Of a DNA stretch of 64,000 nucleotides, positions 53,326-64,000 are shown one piece after another. Source of the DNA: Aureobasidium sp. EXF-3400 (Eukaryota; Ascomycota; Dothideomycetes; Dothideales; Saccotheciaceae); assembly GCA_024195585.1 (NCBI GenBank), contig SWBL01000165.1:43257-107256 (forward strand). The letters are read 5' to 3'. Under the pieces are notes generated by a model that was given only the letters and a program-made list of their open reading frames with translations, did not search any database and was not told the origin of the DNA. The number at the start of each line of letters is the position of its first letter. The stretch's first letter is position 1. The position numbers were made by a program, and so were the translations under genes.

Positions 53326-54789
53326 ATGAGTGAGGCTGCATCGCATTCGCGTGAGCCCACGTATCTCGACTACCATGCTCGCATCCCTCAGCGCCATGCC
53401 TCGAGATCTGGTCGCAACAGACCTGAAGCCTCGCCGCACAGCCAGCAGCTTTCTTTGAATCAAGTCGATGCACCCGAGCCTGTGCAGAACAGACAAGACG
53501 ACTCAGCCTGGCATCGGCAGACACACCTCGAAGACGAGTCTCTCGAGTCCGCTCCGACGCCTCCGTCATTCCGCACTCGACCTTCGTCGTCTCCACCCTC
53601 TCCGCGGAGGCATCCTCCATCGACAATCGCGACTCAACTCTATATCGTATCGCATCTCGTCTTCTTCTCCTTATGGGGCACCCTGGCTCGACTGGGTATG
53701 CAATGGCTTACCTTCTACCCGGGCGCTCCACTCGTGACCCCTGTGCTCTGGGCCAACGTTGGTGGCTCCTTCGTCATGGGCTTCCTGTCAGAAGACAGAC
53801 GATTGTTTCGTGAAGAGTGGGGTCTGGAAAATATGGATGCTCATACAAGGGAGAAGGCGCTGGAACAGGAACGTTCAGATCCCGATGCTGCTAAAAAGGC
53901 GCACGCAAAGACCAAGAAGACGATACCGCTGTATATCGGTCTGGCCACAGGTTTCTGCGGTTCCTTTACCTCTTTCTCGTCTTTCATGCGTGATGTCTTT
54001 CTGGCTTTGTCCAATGATCTTCCGACTCCTGTAAACCATCCATATGCGACTGTTCCGTCATTCACCTCTACGATACATCGCAATGGTGGGTATTCATTCA
54101 TGGCCTTGCTTGCCATCATCATATACACGCTCGCGCTTTCCCTGGCTGCTCTCAATGTCGGTGCGCATCTGGCTCTTGCTCTAGATCGCTTCACGCCTAC
54201 CTTGCCCTTCAGGCTTACTCGTAGATTTCTCGACCCGCTCATTGTTGTGCTCGCTTGGGGCTGTTGGCTCGGCGCTATATTTTTATCTATATGGCCACCG
54301 GACAGGCCGTCCGGTCCATCTAGTCGTGGTAGTTGGGCAAATGAAGTCTGGCGTGGCGAGGTTTTGTTCGCGCTGGTCTTCGCGCCCATCGGCTGTCTTC
54401 TTCGCTACTACGCATCGCTCAAACTCAATCCGATAACTGCGTCTTTCCCGCTTGGGACCTTCGCTGTCAATGTGTTCGGATGCGCAGTAGAGGCCATGTG
54501 TTACTCCATCCAGCACGTGCCGATTACCTCGACTGCTGGTGCGCTGATCGGTGGAGGCAGGGTCGGCTGTCAGGTCTTGCAAGGTGTCATGGATGGCTTC
54601 TGCGGCACTACGACCACTGTCAGTACGTGGGTCGCCGAGTTGCAATCTTTGCGGCGACGACACGCCTATGTGTACGGTGCGGCGAGCGTGGCCGCTGGTC
54701 TTTGTCTCATGATAGTCATCATGGGCTCGGTGAGGTGGACAATAGGCTGGACAACGCCAGCTTGTGTGACCATGAGAACCTCGTTATAA
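53326..54789 (+). CDS. FEX1: Fluoride export channel (FEX/CrcB family), 487 aa
   Basis: Plasma-membrane fluoride channel that expels F- and protects against cytosolic fluoride. Single exon. A long polar, Ser/Pro/Arg-rich N-tail (~105 residues) precedes two fused CrcB repeats joined by a linker helix, the usual eukaryotic FEX layout. Repeat 1: VFFSLWGTLARLGMQWLTF, LWANVGGSFVMGFLSE and YIGLATGFCGSFTSFSSFMR. Repeat 2: FAPIGCLLRYYASLKLNP, GTFAVNVFGCAVEAMCYSI and MDGFCGTTTTVSTWVAEL. The Asn of the N-V/GG and N-VFGC motifs and the Phe/Thr-rich 'FTSFSSF/TTTTVSTW' stretches line the two fluoride pores. About nine membrane segments. Divergent from FUR1. Confidence 0.94.
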   Translation: MSEAASHSREPTYLDYHARIPQRHASRSGRNRPEASPHSQQLSLNQVDAPEPVQNRQDDSAWHRQTHLEDESLESAPTPPSFRTRPSSSPPSPRRHPPSTIATQLYIVSHLVFFSLWGTLARLGMQWLTFYPGAPLVTPVLWANVGGSFVMGFLSEDRRLFREEWGLENMDAHTREKALEQERSDPDAAKKAHAKTKKTIPLYIGLATGFCGSFTSFSSFMRDVFLALSNDLPTPVNHPYATVPSFTSTIHRNGGYSFMALLAIIIYTLALSLAALNVGAHLALALDRFTPTLPFRLTRRFLDPLIVVLAWGCWLGAIFLSIWPPDRPSGPSSRGSWANEVWRGEVLFALVFAPIGCLLRYYASLKLNPITASFPLGTFAVNVFGCAVEAMCYSIQHVPITSTAGALIGGGRVGCQVLQGVMDGFCGTTTTVSTWVAELQSLRRRHAYVYGAASVAAGLCLMIVIMGSVRWTIGWTTPACVTMRTSL

Positions 54790-56209
54790 TCTAGATGAAC
54801 ACCTTTTGATGTCTTTTTTGAGTCGACGATAAATTATCAGACCATCGTATGATGGTTGTGCCAGAAAGTGGACACTGCCACATGTGATAAACTTTTGATA
54901 TGATATGCTTTCTTCCCGCGGTGATCATGCACAAGCCCTGCGTCCGCGGGATGACCCCAAAAATCCAAGGGGGACAATCAAGGATTCGCCGATGCTTTTC
55001 CAAGGCACTTCCAAGGCACAATTTGGCGCCATCGACAGACCATGCCAATATGATCCAGGGGCCGCGTGTAAAATGAATGCTGCATTACGCGAGCCAAGCA
55101 GACTGACAGCGGAAAAAGACTTCTATCGCTGAGACATTCACGCGATGTATCGAATATTTCGATGTTGGAACCACGTCATAGGAAAAAACAGTGGACCTGG
55201 AGCTCGATCTTGGGGAAAGGAAAGAGCCGCAAAAGCCACAGCTCCACCACGTTTTTTCTTGCCCTTGTGGCTGGGTATCTCGATTTTCCATAGCAGGTGG
55301 CAGCATGGGCTCTCTTGGGGATGGTAAGAGGATCATGAGAATCCTCATTCAGCCTGAGATTGCCTGATCCAATTATCCCTGTATGGCGACTATTGTGGGA
55401 CGGCGGGAAGCCGAATTGCCCTAGAGGATTGATCGAGGTCCATGCTCCACGCTCCCTCTGGCGGACGACAATCTGTCCATGCTGCTTGTTTTCAAATTTG
55501 CAAACAGCGGAATGCAGTGCGTTGGTCACTGGTAAAAACTGCAGTCCACTTGATAACGAACACTCTGTACCTAAAAGCCGTTCAGTTCACGTGCCTTCTT
55601 CATCTTGTTGTTCAACGAACAAGGAAAACAGTGAAGCGGGGGAATGATGGACGTGGCGCCAGCTTTGGTCGATAGTGAGTGGCTGTTGTCCCTGGTCTTC
55701 ATGCACGCAGTGGTCTAGTAGAATCCCCTTTGTCTTGCATGATAGATAAGGCAAAGACAGAGCGCGGCGTGCTTGTACAGCAGACAAGTGAAGGCGACAG
55801 GACATAGGTAGCAAGGAGCTCATCCTTTTGCTGGAATTGAGACAAGTGGAATTTGGCAAGTTGGCCGACCGACGTATCTGGGGAAACCAAGGTGTGATGT
55901 GTAGTGACGCAGATCAACGGCAAGAGAGGAAAATCGATCATCGAGCCCGCTTTTGGGAAGGCGCAACCAAGCATGATGTAATGCAGTGGTCGAGCAGCGC
56001 GCCCTTCTCTCAAAACCCATCGTGTTTCCTTGCAGCGAAACACCATCCTAATTCTACGTCTTTTCTCCTTTGCAGTTTAGATACCCCCTTCCACGATACC
56101 CGCCACGTTACTTGTTAATTTGACCTGATTGACGATCACGACCTCCCTCTCACATTCAGATACCCCAGACACAACCCAGATACCCTACAACCATCACAGT
56201 AATATCATC
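54790..56209. other. Intergenic, long
   Basis: 1.4 kb between tandem plus-strand genes. Several short frames on both strands (up to 117 codons) with no recognisable domain. Probably the long promoter of the HAM1-like gene. Nothing else seen. Confidence 0.4.
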
Positions 56210-59200
56210 ATGGCGCCCTCTGCGTCAGTCAACGTTCCCACGAACACCAAGATCAAGGAGCAGGATGTCAACAACAAGCTCCAGCTCTATGGAATCTTCT
56301 CCGGTAAGTCTTTCGATCAATGCGCTGACTTCTTTTCACCTTCCGTTTACATTCGCTAACGTGCGCCTGCCTCAGCCTTCTCCAATGGCAAGGTTCCATC
56401 AAACAAGCAGATTGATGTTGCTATGAACAGCGCTCTCGCATCGCGACCGCTCTCAAACCCTTCCAAGAAGCTCTCGGCTGAGGGTCAGAAGCTTGTTGGC
56501 GACTTGCGCGAGGTCATTGAGCAGGCCAAGCTCCTGCTCCTAACCAAGAACGAGGGCAACCTCCTTCAGGACTTCATTTGGCAAACTCAGCAGATCTCCG
56601 GCGCCGATGCTGGCACACCTAACGCTCCTATCGACAAGGATACCGCCAAGCAGCATGGCAACGAGGCCCTTGATGGCCTTCGCACCCTCGGCACGCTCAT
56701 TCTTTCTAACGGTCAATTCCGCAAGCTCTGTGAGTAAAAGAACTATCTCCAGTCACGATCTTAGCTAACAGTTCCGCAGTGAGCGATGCTACCATTCTCT
56801 TCAGAGACATGGCTGGTGATGCCGCTCAGAAGGCCGCCAACAAAGTCAACCCTTCAGAGGATGAGCTTAACCAGATTGACGAGCCCGCCGAGGACAACAC
56901 CTGGCACGATGTACCTGACCTTTCCAAGGACAACCTCAAGAACCAGGCTAAGGCCAAGTACAACGAGCAGAAGCCTTTCAGCAGGGATGAGGCCAAGGGC
57001 GCTCTCGGTGACGCCACCCAAGCCGCTCACCCCGGCGGCTCTCGTGACCCTACCGATGTTGCCGACCTCGCCCGCCGCGACCAGCAACAGGGCGGCAACT
57101 CTGGTGTTGATGCCACCAAGGGTGCCATGGAGGGTGCTGACCGCCTTCAGCAGAAGGCTCGTGAGAACGTTCCTCAAGAGACCCAGGATCGTGCTCGCGA
57201 AACCAGAGAGCGCACCAACAACTACTTGAAGGAGAAGCTTCCCAAGGAGCGTCGCGAGCAGGGCATCTACCGCCTGAAGAAGATGATCGTCGAGATCCAA
57301 GGCCACCAGGACTGTAAGTCATCAGCATGACCTCTACCTCAAGGTGTTACCACTGACTCTGTTCCCAGACCACGAGGCCATTGATACCCTCTTGCGCCTT
57401 GCCGAGCAGTACTCCGGCCACACTAAGAACCTGGCCAACCAGAGCCAGGGAACCGTCAAAGGTGCCCACAAGGACGACAGTCTGCAGATGGCTGAAGCTG
57501 ACCTCAAGGTATTTCTAGAATTCAAAAAGAACAATCAACAGATGCTGACAGACCTCAAGACCCTCATCGAGCGCTTCGCCAACGGCACCTCCCTCGACGA
57601 CATGTTTGACTCTATCAACGTCATCTACCGCGATGCTGACAACGACCCTGAGCTCAAGGGTTGGTTCACCCACATGAACAAGTACGTTCGCAAGTGTCTC
57701 AAGGAGCAGGGCTACGTCCTTCAGGACGAGTCCACCGAGGAGTGGAACAAGCTCTACGACCAGGGCGAGTTCCTTCTCCGCGACCGCTACCGCAACCACA
57801 CCGACAGAGTTGCCGACGAGTTCAAATTCTACATTGATCAGTTCAACCAGGACAAGCAGAACGTTGCCTTCGGCGATGCTGTCCAGAAGCTCTTCCTCGA
57901 CCTCGGTCAGAACGAGAATGGAGAGGCTGAGTTCAAGCCTCACCTTGTCAAGGACTTGACCGAGGTCATTCTCCCTGGTCTCTTCGAGTCCATTCGTTAC
58001 GTCCCCATCCCCCGTATCGAGTACTCTGATCCCATGATGGATGCCATTGTCGAGAACCTTGTTCTTGAGGGTGACAACCTCGCTCCCAACGTCTTGGAGT
58101 TCGGCAGCGATAACTACTGGCGCTGGGGCCGCAAGTCTATCACCAGCAAGAACAAGAACAAGGTCATGCTTTCCGTCTCTGGCGTCCAGTGCGACCTTCG
58201 CGATGTCAGCTACTACATCAAGAAGAAGGAGGGCTTCCCCGGTATTACTGATAAGGGTGTCATGGATATCTTCCTTGGTGGTACTGGCCTGAGCTTCAAG
58301 GTCGCCATGGAGACTGCAGACAAGACTGACAGCAAGCACTTCTTCAAGGTCAACACCGTCCACGTTGACATCAAGAACATGAACATCAAGCTGAAGCAGT
58401 CCAACCACAAGCTTCTGTTCAACATCTTCAAGCCTCTTCTTCTTAAGGTTATGCGTCCTGCTATCCAGAAGGTTGCCGAGAAGCAGATTCGCGACAACAT
58501 TCACCAGCTCGATGAGATGCTCTATGGTATCCACCAGGAGGCCAAGAGAGCCGAGCAGCAGGCCAAGAAGAACCCCGACCCTGAGAACATCCAGAACATC
58601 TACCAGCGCTATGCAACCGCTGCCCAGCAGAAGTTCACCAAGGGCAAGCAAAAGAAGGATGAGGTCGCTGCCGACAAGAAGGTCAACATGGCTGTCACCA
58701 AGCACGACAGCATTTTCAAGAACATCTCCCTTCCCGGCGGTATCAGCACTAAGGCGACTGAGTACAAGGAGCTTGCCGCCAAGGGTGACAAGTGGGAGTC
58801 CCCCATCTTCAGCATTGGATCTGCTAAGGAGACTTCCAACCTGCCCAAGATGGCTGCCATCACCCGCAAGCCTCACCGTGTCAACAAGGAGGGTATCCGT
58901 GGTCCCAACAACCTCGGCACCAACCAGTACGGCTCAGGATTCGACGGCTCTTCTGACACTGGTCCTAGCGGTGGTTTCAACAGCTCGAGCAACACTGGTT
59001 ATGGTTCTCAGGGCACTGGTTACGGCTCCCAGAGCACCGGCTACCACGGTGGCTCCAACACTGCTGGCCTCACTGGTCAGGTCCCCGTCCGCAGTGGCAA
59101 CACCGCTGGATCTGGCTACGACCAGAACACTACCAACACTACCGGATACCACCAGGGCTCGTCTCACTACGGTGCTGGTGAGGGCCCTCTGGGCTCTACT

Positions 59201-59371
59201 GGTGCTAGCAACTTCGGAGGTGAGGTTGACCGTGCCTTCCAGGATACCACCACTGGTTCGACCACTGGTTCGACCACCGGTACCACCGGCACTGCCACTG
59301 GCGTCCAGGGCGGTGACGGCAAGCACACCTTCTTTGGCAAGAACAACCCCGTCTTCCAGGGTCAAGTTTAA
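56210..59371 (+). CDS. HAM1-like / BPI-fold-like protein, 994 aa
   Basis: Large fungal protein of the group often annotated as bactericidal permeability-increasing-like, with HAM1-like N- and C-terminal regions; a lipid-binding TULIP-type role is suspected but not shown. Exons are 56210-56303, 56376-56729, 56780-57313 and 57369-59371; introns 72, 50 and 55 nt. The N-part is helical (LIEQAKLLLLTKN-type stretches; KLSAEGQKLVGDLREVIEQA), then a polar linker rich in Asp, Gln and Arg. The central part includes IPRIEYSDPMMDAIVENLVL, MLSVSGVQCDLRDVSYYIKK and VHVDIKNMNIKLKQSNHKLL, alternating strands like a lipid-binding barrel. The last ~150 residues are Gly/Ser/Thr/Tyr-rich repeats. Codon bias is strong, suggesting high expression. 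A 453-codon antisense frame here is a shadow of that bias. Confidence 0.85.
59249..59281. repeat. Short in-gene tandem repeat (12-nt unit)
   Basis: ACCACTGGTTCG-type units in tandem encode Thr-Thr-Gly-Ser repeats in the low-complexity C-tail of the HAM1-like protein. The in-frame unit allows length change without frameshift. Confidence 0.7.
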
Positions 59372-61880
59372 GCATCAGGCATGACGCTTTCTTTCCTTGG
59401 TTATTCTGTTTCGCAATTCTTTTGACCGTCATGATACCACTGCCGCACGACAGTCGCGAAGGGAGATGAGAGCACGAGAAGATACGTTATACCCAGCCAG
59501 TAACATAGCAATACGAGGGGGCACAATTAATGACGGTGGATGGAGTGTGTTTTGCCCTTGATTCAGAAAATTATTCCGGGGGCTTTCCTGCTTTTTGTAC
59601 TCTAGTATTTCCAAGTTAATGATTTTTCGCCTACTGTTGTTTCCATTGCATATCATCGGTTTCTTATGGGTCCTGTTGTGGTGGTGTCCATTATGGTGTC
59701 ACATGACTGGCTTGGGCGATAGTGGTGACCCTGCAGGCAATAAACGGAATATGGTTCACAAGAAAAGAGCGGTGACCCTGCCCCTCAATTTTACTTGCAG
59801 ACCTGACTCCAATCTCTAGAAGACTCCTTCGTTTGTCCTACTACAGACAAGAGACAACGCAATCCCTGCAAGGCAATTGAGCAAGGTGTCTAATCGCGGC
59901 AATTAACTCTGAGTTCATTACCGGGATGTTTGCTGACTGCTAGGATTGCGATGCTCGATGTGGTCAGTGCAGGGAAGATTGGAGCCTTTTGATGTTCGTT
60001 TGTGGAAACGCCAAAAAAGCAAGCACTATCTAATATAAGCACACGTCCGGAGCTATTGGCAAAATCCCATGCAGGTGTACTGGGATCGGAACATTCTTGG
60101 TCCACTCGCGGACCTTCGGCTTCCCGTCACGAACCGCGAGCATGAGCCAAATGACGTCCTGCTGCCGTAAATGGGCACGAGAGCTCGTGTGATGGGTTCG
60201 GTGTATACTCGACTGTATTCGAGTACCTTGTAGCAAGAAGCAATGCAAATATAGAAGCTTGATGATCAATTGCTCAGCTCCTCTTGCTCCATGTTTTGAG
60301 AGGAGGAGCTGGGGCTTTTCGGACTCTTGGCACGTAGTCAGCCTCGTGAAGCCTAAATTTGATGGACTTCAGCCCAAAGAGGAAGACAAGCGAGCCAGAA
60401 AAGGCATAAAAAATTCAAGGGATATCTCACACCGACGTGTTCGGCGTATAGATGCCCCGTTCTGTGTTACCGGGCTGCATACCATGTCTTCAACAACAGC
60501 GGATGACATGCACCGCTATCTGGGCTGTGCTTGTTTGTGTGGGTCAAGACATCGGCATGTGTCAACCTGTCAAGAACGACCTTCTACCTCCCACAAGCGA
60601 TATCTTACCCACCGCGAGCCATATAGAGGCTTGCAAACTTTGGTTCAGCTATGCCGTATATCTTGACCAGGCTGACGGGTTTTCAGCTTGGCTTGTCGAG
60701 CCTTCGCCTCGTGGCTGCCCAAGCTCTAATGCTTGCGGTGCAAAAAACAGAGGTCAGTAGAGAGACGAAAGCATGTTTTGTAATGTCTACCCGTACCACA
60801 TCCAATTTGGGATCATGCCAAGGCACGCTGCATATGCACGTCTGTATCAGAAGCTTGGAAGCGATCTATTCCTTCGGTTTTCCACGACGCCCTTGGCTCT
60901 TCCTTGTAGGGGTTTGGGACGTGGCATCCCAGCTGCTCGTTCTTGAACTTCGGCTCTCCTCCTCCAGATGCCTATTTTCAGGCATTTGCAGTTACGTGAC
61001 GCTCCTTGCATCCTTTGCATGGTCCCGTCGAATCGTGGATGAGGGTCGAGATGCCTTTAGCCTGCAGTAACCCGCTTCCAAATCGAGCTTTCATGCTGAT
61101 GCGGTCAACTAACCTGAACCTATGGTGGATCCATGTGAGTAAGATACGCATGCGTAGGTGTGCTACTACACAAGGAGACAGTGGGACTGTGGGCAGAAAA
61201 GAGGGGCATGCCTTGGATCTTTCTATCTCTATATTCTGCCTCGATCCGTGTTTTCTGCTCTCCCAAACTCCTCCCGCCATCACTCCTCGCAATCTACCCT
61301 GTTTACTACAAAGTAACATTCTACGTTCAACTCACCAAGACGTGAACCGGTGCACATGAGCAGAACCAGTCCTGAGCCAGGCTTCCTCGCTATGGTAGGA
61401 TATCCAACCATACATTTCTGCCAAGGCTGTTTGCTGAATCGATATAGCCTTCGACGACCTCCACCAAAGTACCGTCACCCACAGAAGAGTTTCCATTCTT
61501 CCTGAAGGACAATAGAGATACCAAAGACCCCGTCACCAGTGTAACGTATGACGAATCCAACAACGGCCGGGTATCACCTCTGGACACACCTGTAGCACCC
61601 TCCGCGTCATCATCCCGCCATAATTCAAAGCACATCTCTGTGAACTCTCACACCCAATTACTGGCTACCGAGAGCTGGCTTGCCCAGAGCATGGAGAAAG
61701 TTCCACAGATCCCCGCCATTTACACCAATGGACGCCGTAACTCAACAAATTCTCTGTTACTCCAAGCGGCAGGAAAATTGGAACCTTATGAGGCTCTTGG
61801 GAACGTATCTGTAGAGCACATGGCCCCGCCCCCATCAACACCGGGCCAACAGCACCAGGAACTCAGAATCGGCGGTTTTC
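59372..61880. other. Intergenic, long, with open frame before the DHA2 gene
   Basis: 2.5 kb. From 61448 to 61892 one plus-strand frame is open for 148 codons, with a first ATG at 61691, and runs into the next gene in a different frame. It may encode an N-terminal extension of that transporter or be a leader. The rest shows only short frames without domains. Confidence 0.4.
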
Positions 61881-63350
61881 ATGAAGTCAGTTAAACGACT
61901 TTCCGTGTTTTCCTCGCTGACACTCGAACAGGCTCTGTTCATTGGCGTCGTTGTTATGGCACAATTCATGTGTCTTGCAGGTCTGGGCCAAGCAATCGCG
62001 CCAGTCAAGATTATAGCCTCTGGTCTAGGTGTCAAGAATCCGGGTCAGGAAGCGTGGTTCTCAGCCGCGTACAGTCTCACCACTGGTACCTTTATCCTGA
62101 TCGCCGGCCGACTAGGTGACATTCTCGGTCACAAACGCGTGTTTGTGTTCGGGTACCTGTTTCTAGGAGTCTGGTCCGGATTTGCCGGGTTCAGTGCTTA
62201 CGTCGGCAGGCAGATCTTCTTCGACTTTTGCAGAGGTATGCAAGGCATTGGCAGTGCGCTACTGGCTCCCAATGCTCTTGCACTGCTTGGTCGTGCATAC
62301 CCTCCAGGTATCAAGAAGAATCTTACCTTTGCGCTGTTCGGCGCCATGGCACCATGGGGATTTGTAATCGGTGCACTCTTCGGAGCTCTCTTCTCGCAGA
62401 CCACGTGGTGGCCCTGGACTTTCTGGAGCTACGGTGTCGCAGCATTCGCCCTGTCAGCATTCTCGTTGCTCGTCGTGCCTAAACAATTAGCCAAGGAGGC
62501 CCAATTTGCTGGTGTCACAAATGTACCTGGGTTCGACTGGACTGGTAGTGCGCTAGGAGTCGTTGGCCTGGTACTCGTCAACATCGCCTTCAACAATGGA
62601 CCCCTGTACGGATGGTCCACGCCTCATGTATACTTCGTTCTTATCATCGGACTGCTTGTGCTGGTAGCATTCCTGTGGGTCGAACGTCGGGCTGAATCTC
62701 CGCTCTTGCCTGTTTCCGCCTTCAACGGAACGGTCACTTACACTATGGCCTTGATCGGCATCGGTTGGGGCAGCTTTGGTATTTGGATCTACTACTCATG
62801 GCGTTTCCTTGAAGAGTTTCGCCATTTGACACCACTCAATGTCTCTGCACAGTTCACTCCCGCCCTCATCTGCGGACTCATCGCCGCAGGTGCCACAGGC
62901 TTCATGCTTACGCACACTCCCGTGTCCTTCACGATGTTGATCGCCATGCTGGCCTTCTGCGCCGGACAAGCAATTTCGGCCTTCATGCCTGTCCATCAGA
63001 CTTACTGGCCTCAGATGTTTGTCTCGATTTTGATTATGCCTTTCGGCATGGATATGTCTTTCCCTGCTGCTACTGTCATTCTCTCCAACCACATGCCTCG
63101 CGAGCATCAAGGTCTCGCTGCATCGCTGGTCAACACAATGGTCAACTACTCAATTTCGTTGGCCCTAGGTATCGCTGGAACAGTCGAGGTATCCGTCATG
63201 ACTCACGACGGTACGCTCGCAGACACGATATGGGGTGTACGATGCGCTTTCTACACTGGCCTTGCTCTCGCCGGTTGTGGTGTTTTGCTTGGTATGTCTT
63301 ACTTTATGAAATCAATGATTAAGGAAGGCTGGAAAGTGGCGCAGCATTAA
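61881..63350 (+). CDS. MFS drug-type transporter (DHA2-like), 489 aa
   Basis: Proton antiporter of the DHA2 group, typically exporting toxic small molecules at the plasma membrane. Read as one exon from 61881. About 14 membrane segments, with motif A GRLGDILGHKRVFVFGYLFL after TM2, FDFCRGMQGIGSALLAPNAL (TM4, with the conserved Arg and Gly), GPLYGWSTPHVYFVLIIGLL and SLVNTMVNYSISLALGIAGT near the end. The first residues (MKSVKRLSVFSSLTLEQALF) are short for the group, and an open upstream frame ends 61892 in another phase; a splice from 61804 to 61887 would join the two in frame as EALGN|SVKRLS. Substrate unknown. The start is uncertain. Confidence 0.85.
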   Translation: MKSVKRLSVFSSLTLEQALFIGVVVMAQFMCLAGLGQAIAPVKIIASGLGVKNPGQEAWFSAAYSLTTGTFILIAGRLGDILGHKRVFVFGYLFLGVWSGFAGFSAYVGRQIFFDFCRGMQGIGSALLAPNALALLGRAYPPGIKKNLTFALFGAMAPWGFVIGALFGALFSQTTWWPWTFWSYGVAAFALSAFSLLVVPKQLAKEAQFAGVTNVPGFDWTGSALGVVGLVLVNIAFNNGPLYGWSTPHVYFVLIIGLLVLVAFLWVERRAESPLLPVSAFNGTVTYTMALIGIGWGSFGIWIYYSWRFLEEFRHLTPLNVSAQFTPALICGLIAAGATGFMLTHTPVSFTMLIAMLAFCAGQAISAFMPVHQTYWPQMFVSILIMPFGMDMSFPAATVILSNHMPREHQGLAASLVNTMVNYSISLALGIAGTVEVSVMTHDGTLADTIWGVRCAFYTGLALAGCGVLLGMSYFMKSMIKEGWKVAQH

Positions 63351-63923
63351 ATCTGTATTCTTGAGTTGTTTCTGTATTTTTTGTTCTTTGCTGTGGTTGG
63401 TGTTGGCGCTGCTCTTTCTGTAGGTATTTGAAGCGTTGCTTTTGCTACAAAATTCACGGCAGGAACTTCATGAGGAGTAATCATGTTTGTGCACCTTCCA
63501 CAATTCAGAAGTTTCAGATGTGAATGGATGGCAGCTTCCTTGAATTTGTGTGTATGGTGATAAACAAAGGGTCACATATCAACCAATTCGGGTCAAAACG
63601 CTCCTTCTCCGTCCAACATGGTCAACCCAAGAACTGGGTCATCGAGCAAACTAAAATGTCCGATGCTCCAAGCTTGCTCTCTGGCCCATTTACTAGCCAT
63701 CGCAATGCACAATGCAGTCTTCCCATCGTGCTTGGTCCATTGAGAGGCATCTAGGTTCATGCTTTCCGAGCCTTCACTTCGTCTTACAACATTCACTAGG
63801 TCTACAATTCTCTTCACACTACAATCTTCACCTTGGAGATCGAACCAGTGTCACTTCCACTCTTGAAACTTCTCACTCAGAGCTTTGACGACCTATTTAA
63901 ACTTCAACATCGACCAGCCTTCT
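63351..63923. other. 3' flank
   Basis: T-rich sequence after the transporter stop, as expected for a 3' UTR, then unassigned sequence up to the terminal repeat. No gene seen. Confidence 0.4.
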
Positions 63924-64000
63924 CTTCTTCTTCTTCTTCTTCTTCTTCTTCTTCTTCTTCTTCTTCTTCTTCTTCTTCTTCTTCTTCTTCTTCTTCTTCT
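63924..64000. repeat. (CTT)n trinucleotide repeat at window edge
   Basis: About 25 uninterrupted CTT units reaching the end of the window; the true length is not visible. Confidence 0.97.

Noticed and set aside
57515..58876. 453-codon minus-strand open frame
   Set aside because: Exactly antisense to the conserved HAM1-like coding exon with strong codon bias; its Leu/Val-rich translation is a typical shadow product.

Overview
The window is a gene-dense chromosome segment of a filamentous ascomycete fungus (Pezizomycotina). This rests on the short introns (mostly 47-60 nt, with GTRNGY-like donors, CTRAC-like branch sites and YAG acceptors), on fungal gene families (Zn2Cys6 regulator, F-box protein, MKT1, FEX fluoride channel, HAM1-like protein, PPPDE-thioredoxin-PUL protein, YAT amino-acid permease), and on monocistronic genes on both strands. 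A Dothideomycete is my guess from general resemblance only; nothing here proves it. I can support 28 protein genes. I recognise no tRNA, rRNA, CRISPR array or intact transposon.

Layout. 0.5-4.7 kb: mitochondrial-type thioredoxin, F-box protein, aldo-keto reductase. 4.9-8.6 kb: an allantoate/anion-family transporter and a TauD-type Fe(II)/2-oxoglutarate dioxygenase diverge from one promoter and look like a sulfonate-scavenging pair. 9.4-11.1 kb: amino-acid permease. 11.1-13.7 kb: gene-poor, with a (CA)19 microsatellite. 13.7-14.9 kb: a dicarboxylate-type mitochondrial carrier gene with a 5-nt microexon and an in-frame TAG. 15.4-24.4 kb: a probable sugar/polyol block with a Zn2Cys6 regulator, an MFS sugar transporter, a sorbitol/xylitol-type dehydrogenase, a divergent P-loop kinase-like protein and an SDR, followed by a small GPI-type surface protein.

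26.5-63.4 kb is mostly housekeeping: cyclin B, mitochondrial uL2, a Cys-rich unknown, the PPPDE-thioredoxin-PUL protein, Golgi GDPase, porphobilinogen deaminase, an unknown multispanning membrane protein, an arrestin-related adaptor, the four-BRCT Dpb11/Rad4/TopBP1 protein, heme oxygenase, MKT1, uracil phosphoribosyltransferase, fluoride exporter, a HAM1-like protein and a DHA2-type drug transporter. The window ends in a long (CTT)n tract.

Exon-intron models were built by hand from splice signals, reading phase and family conservation; joined exons were checked to give whole codons. Most promising for follow-up: the sulfonate pair, the polyol block with its atypical kinase-like protein, and the carrier gene whose conserved Tyr/Trp codon is TAG.
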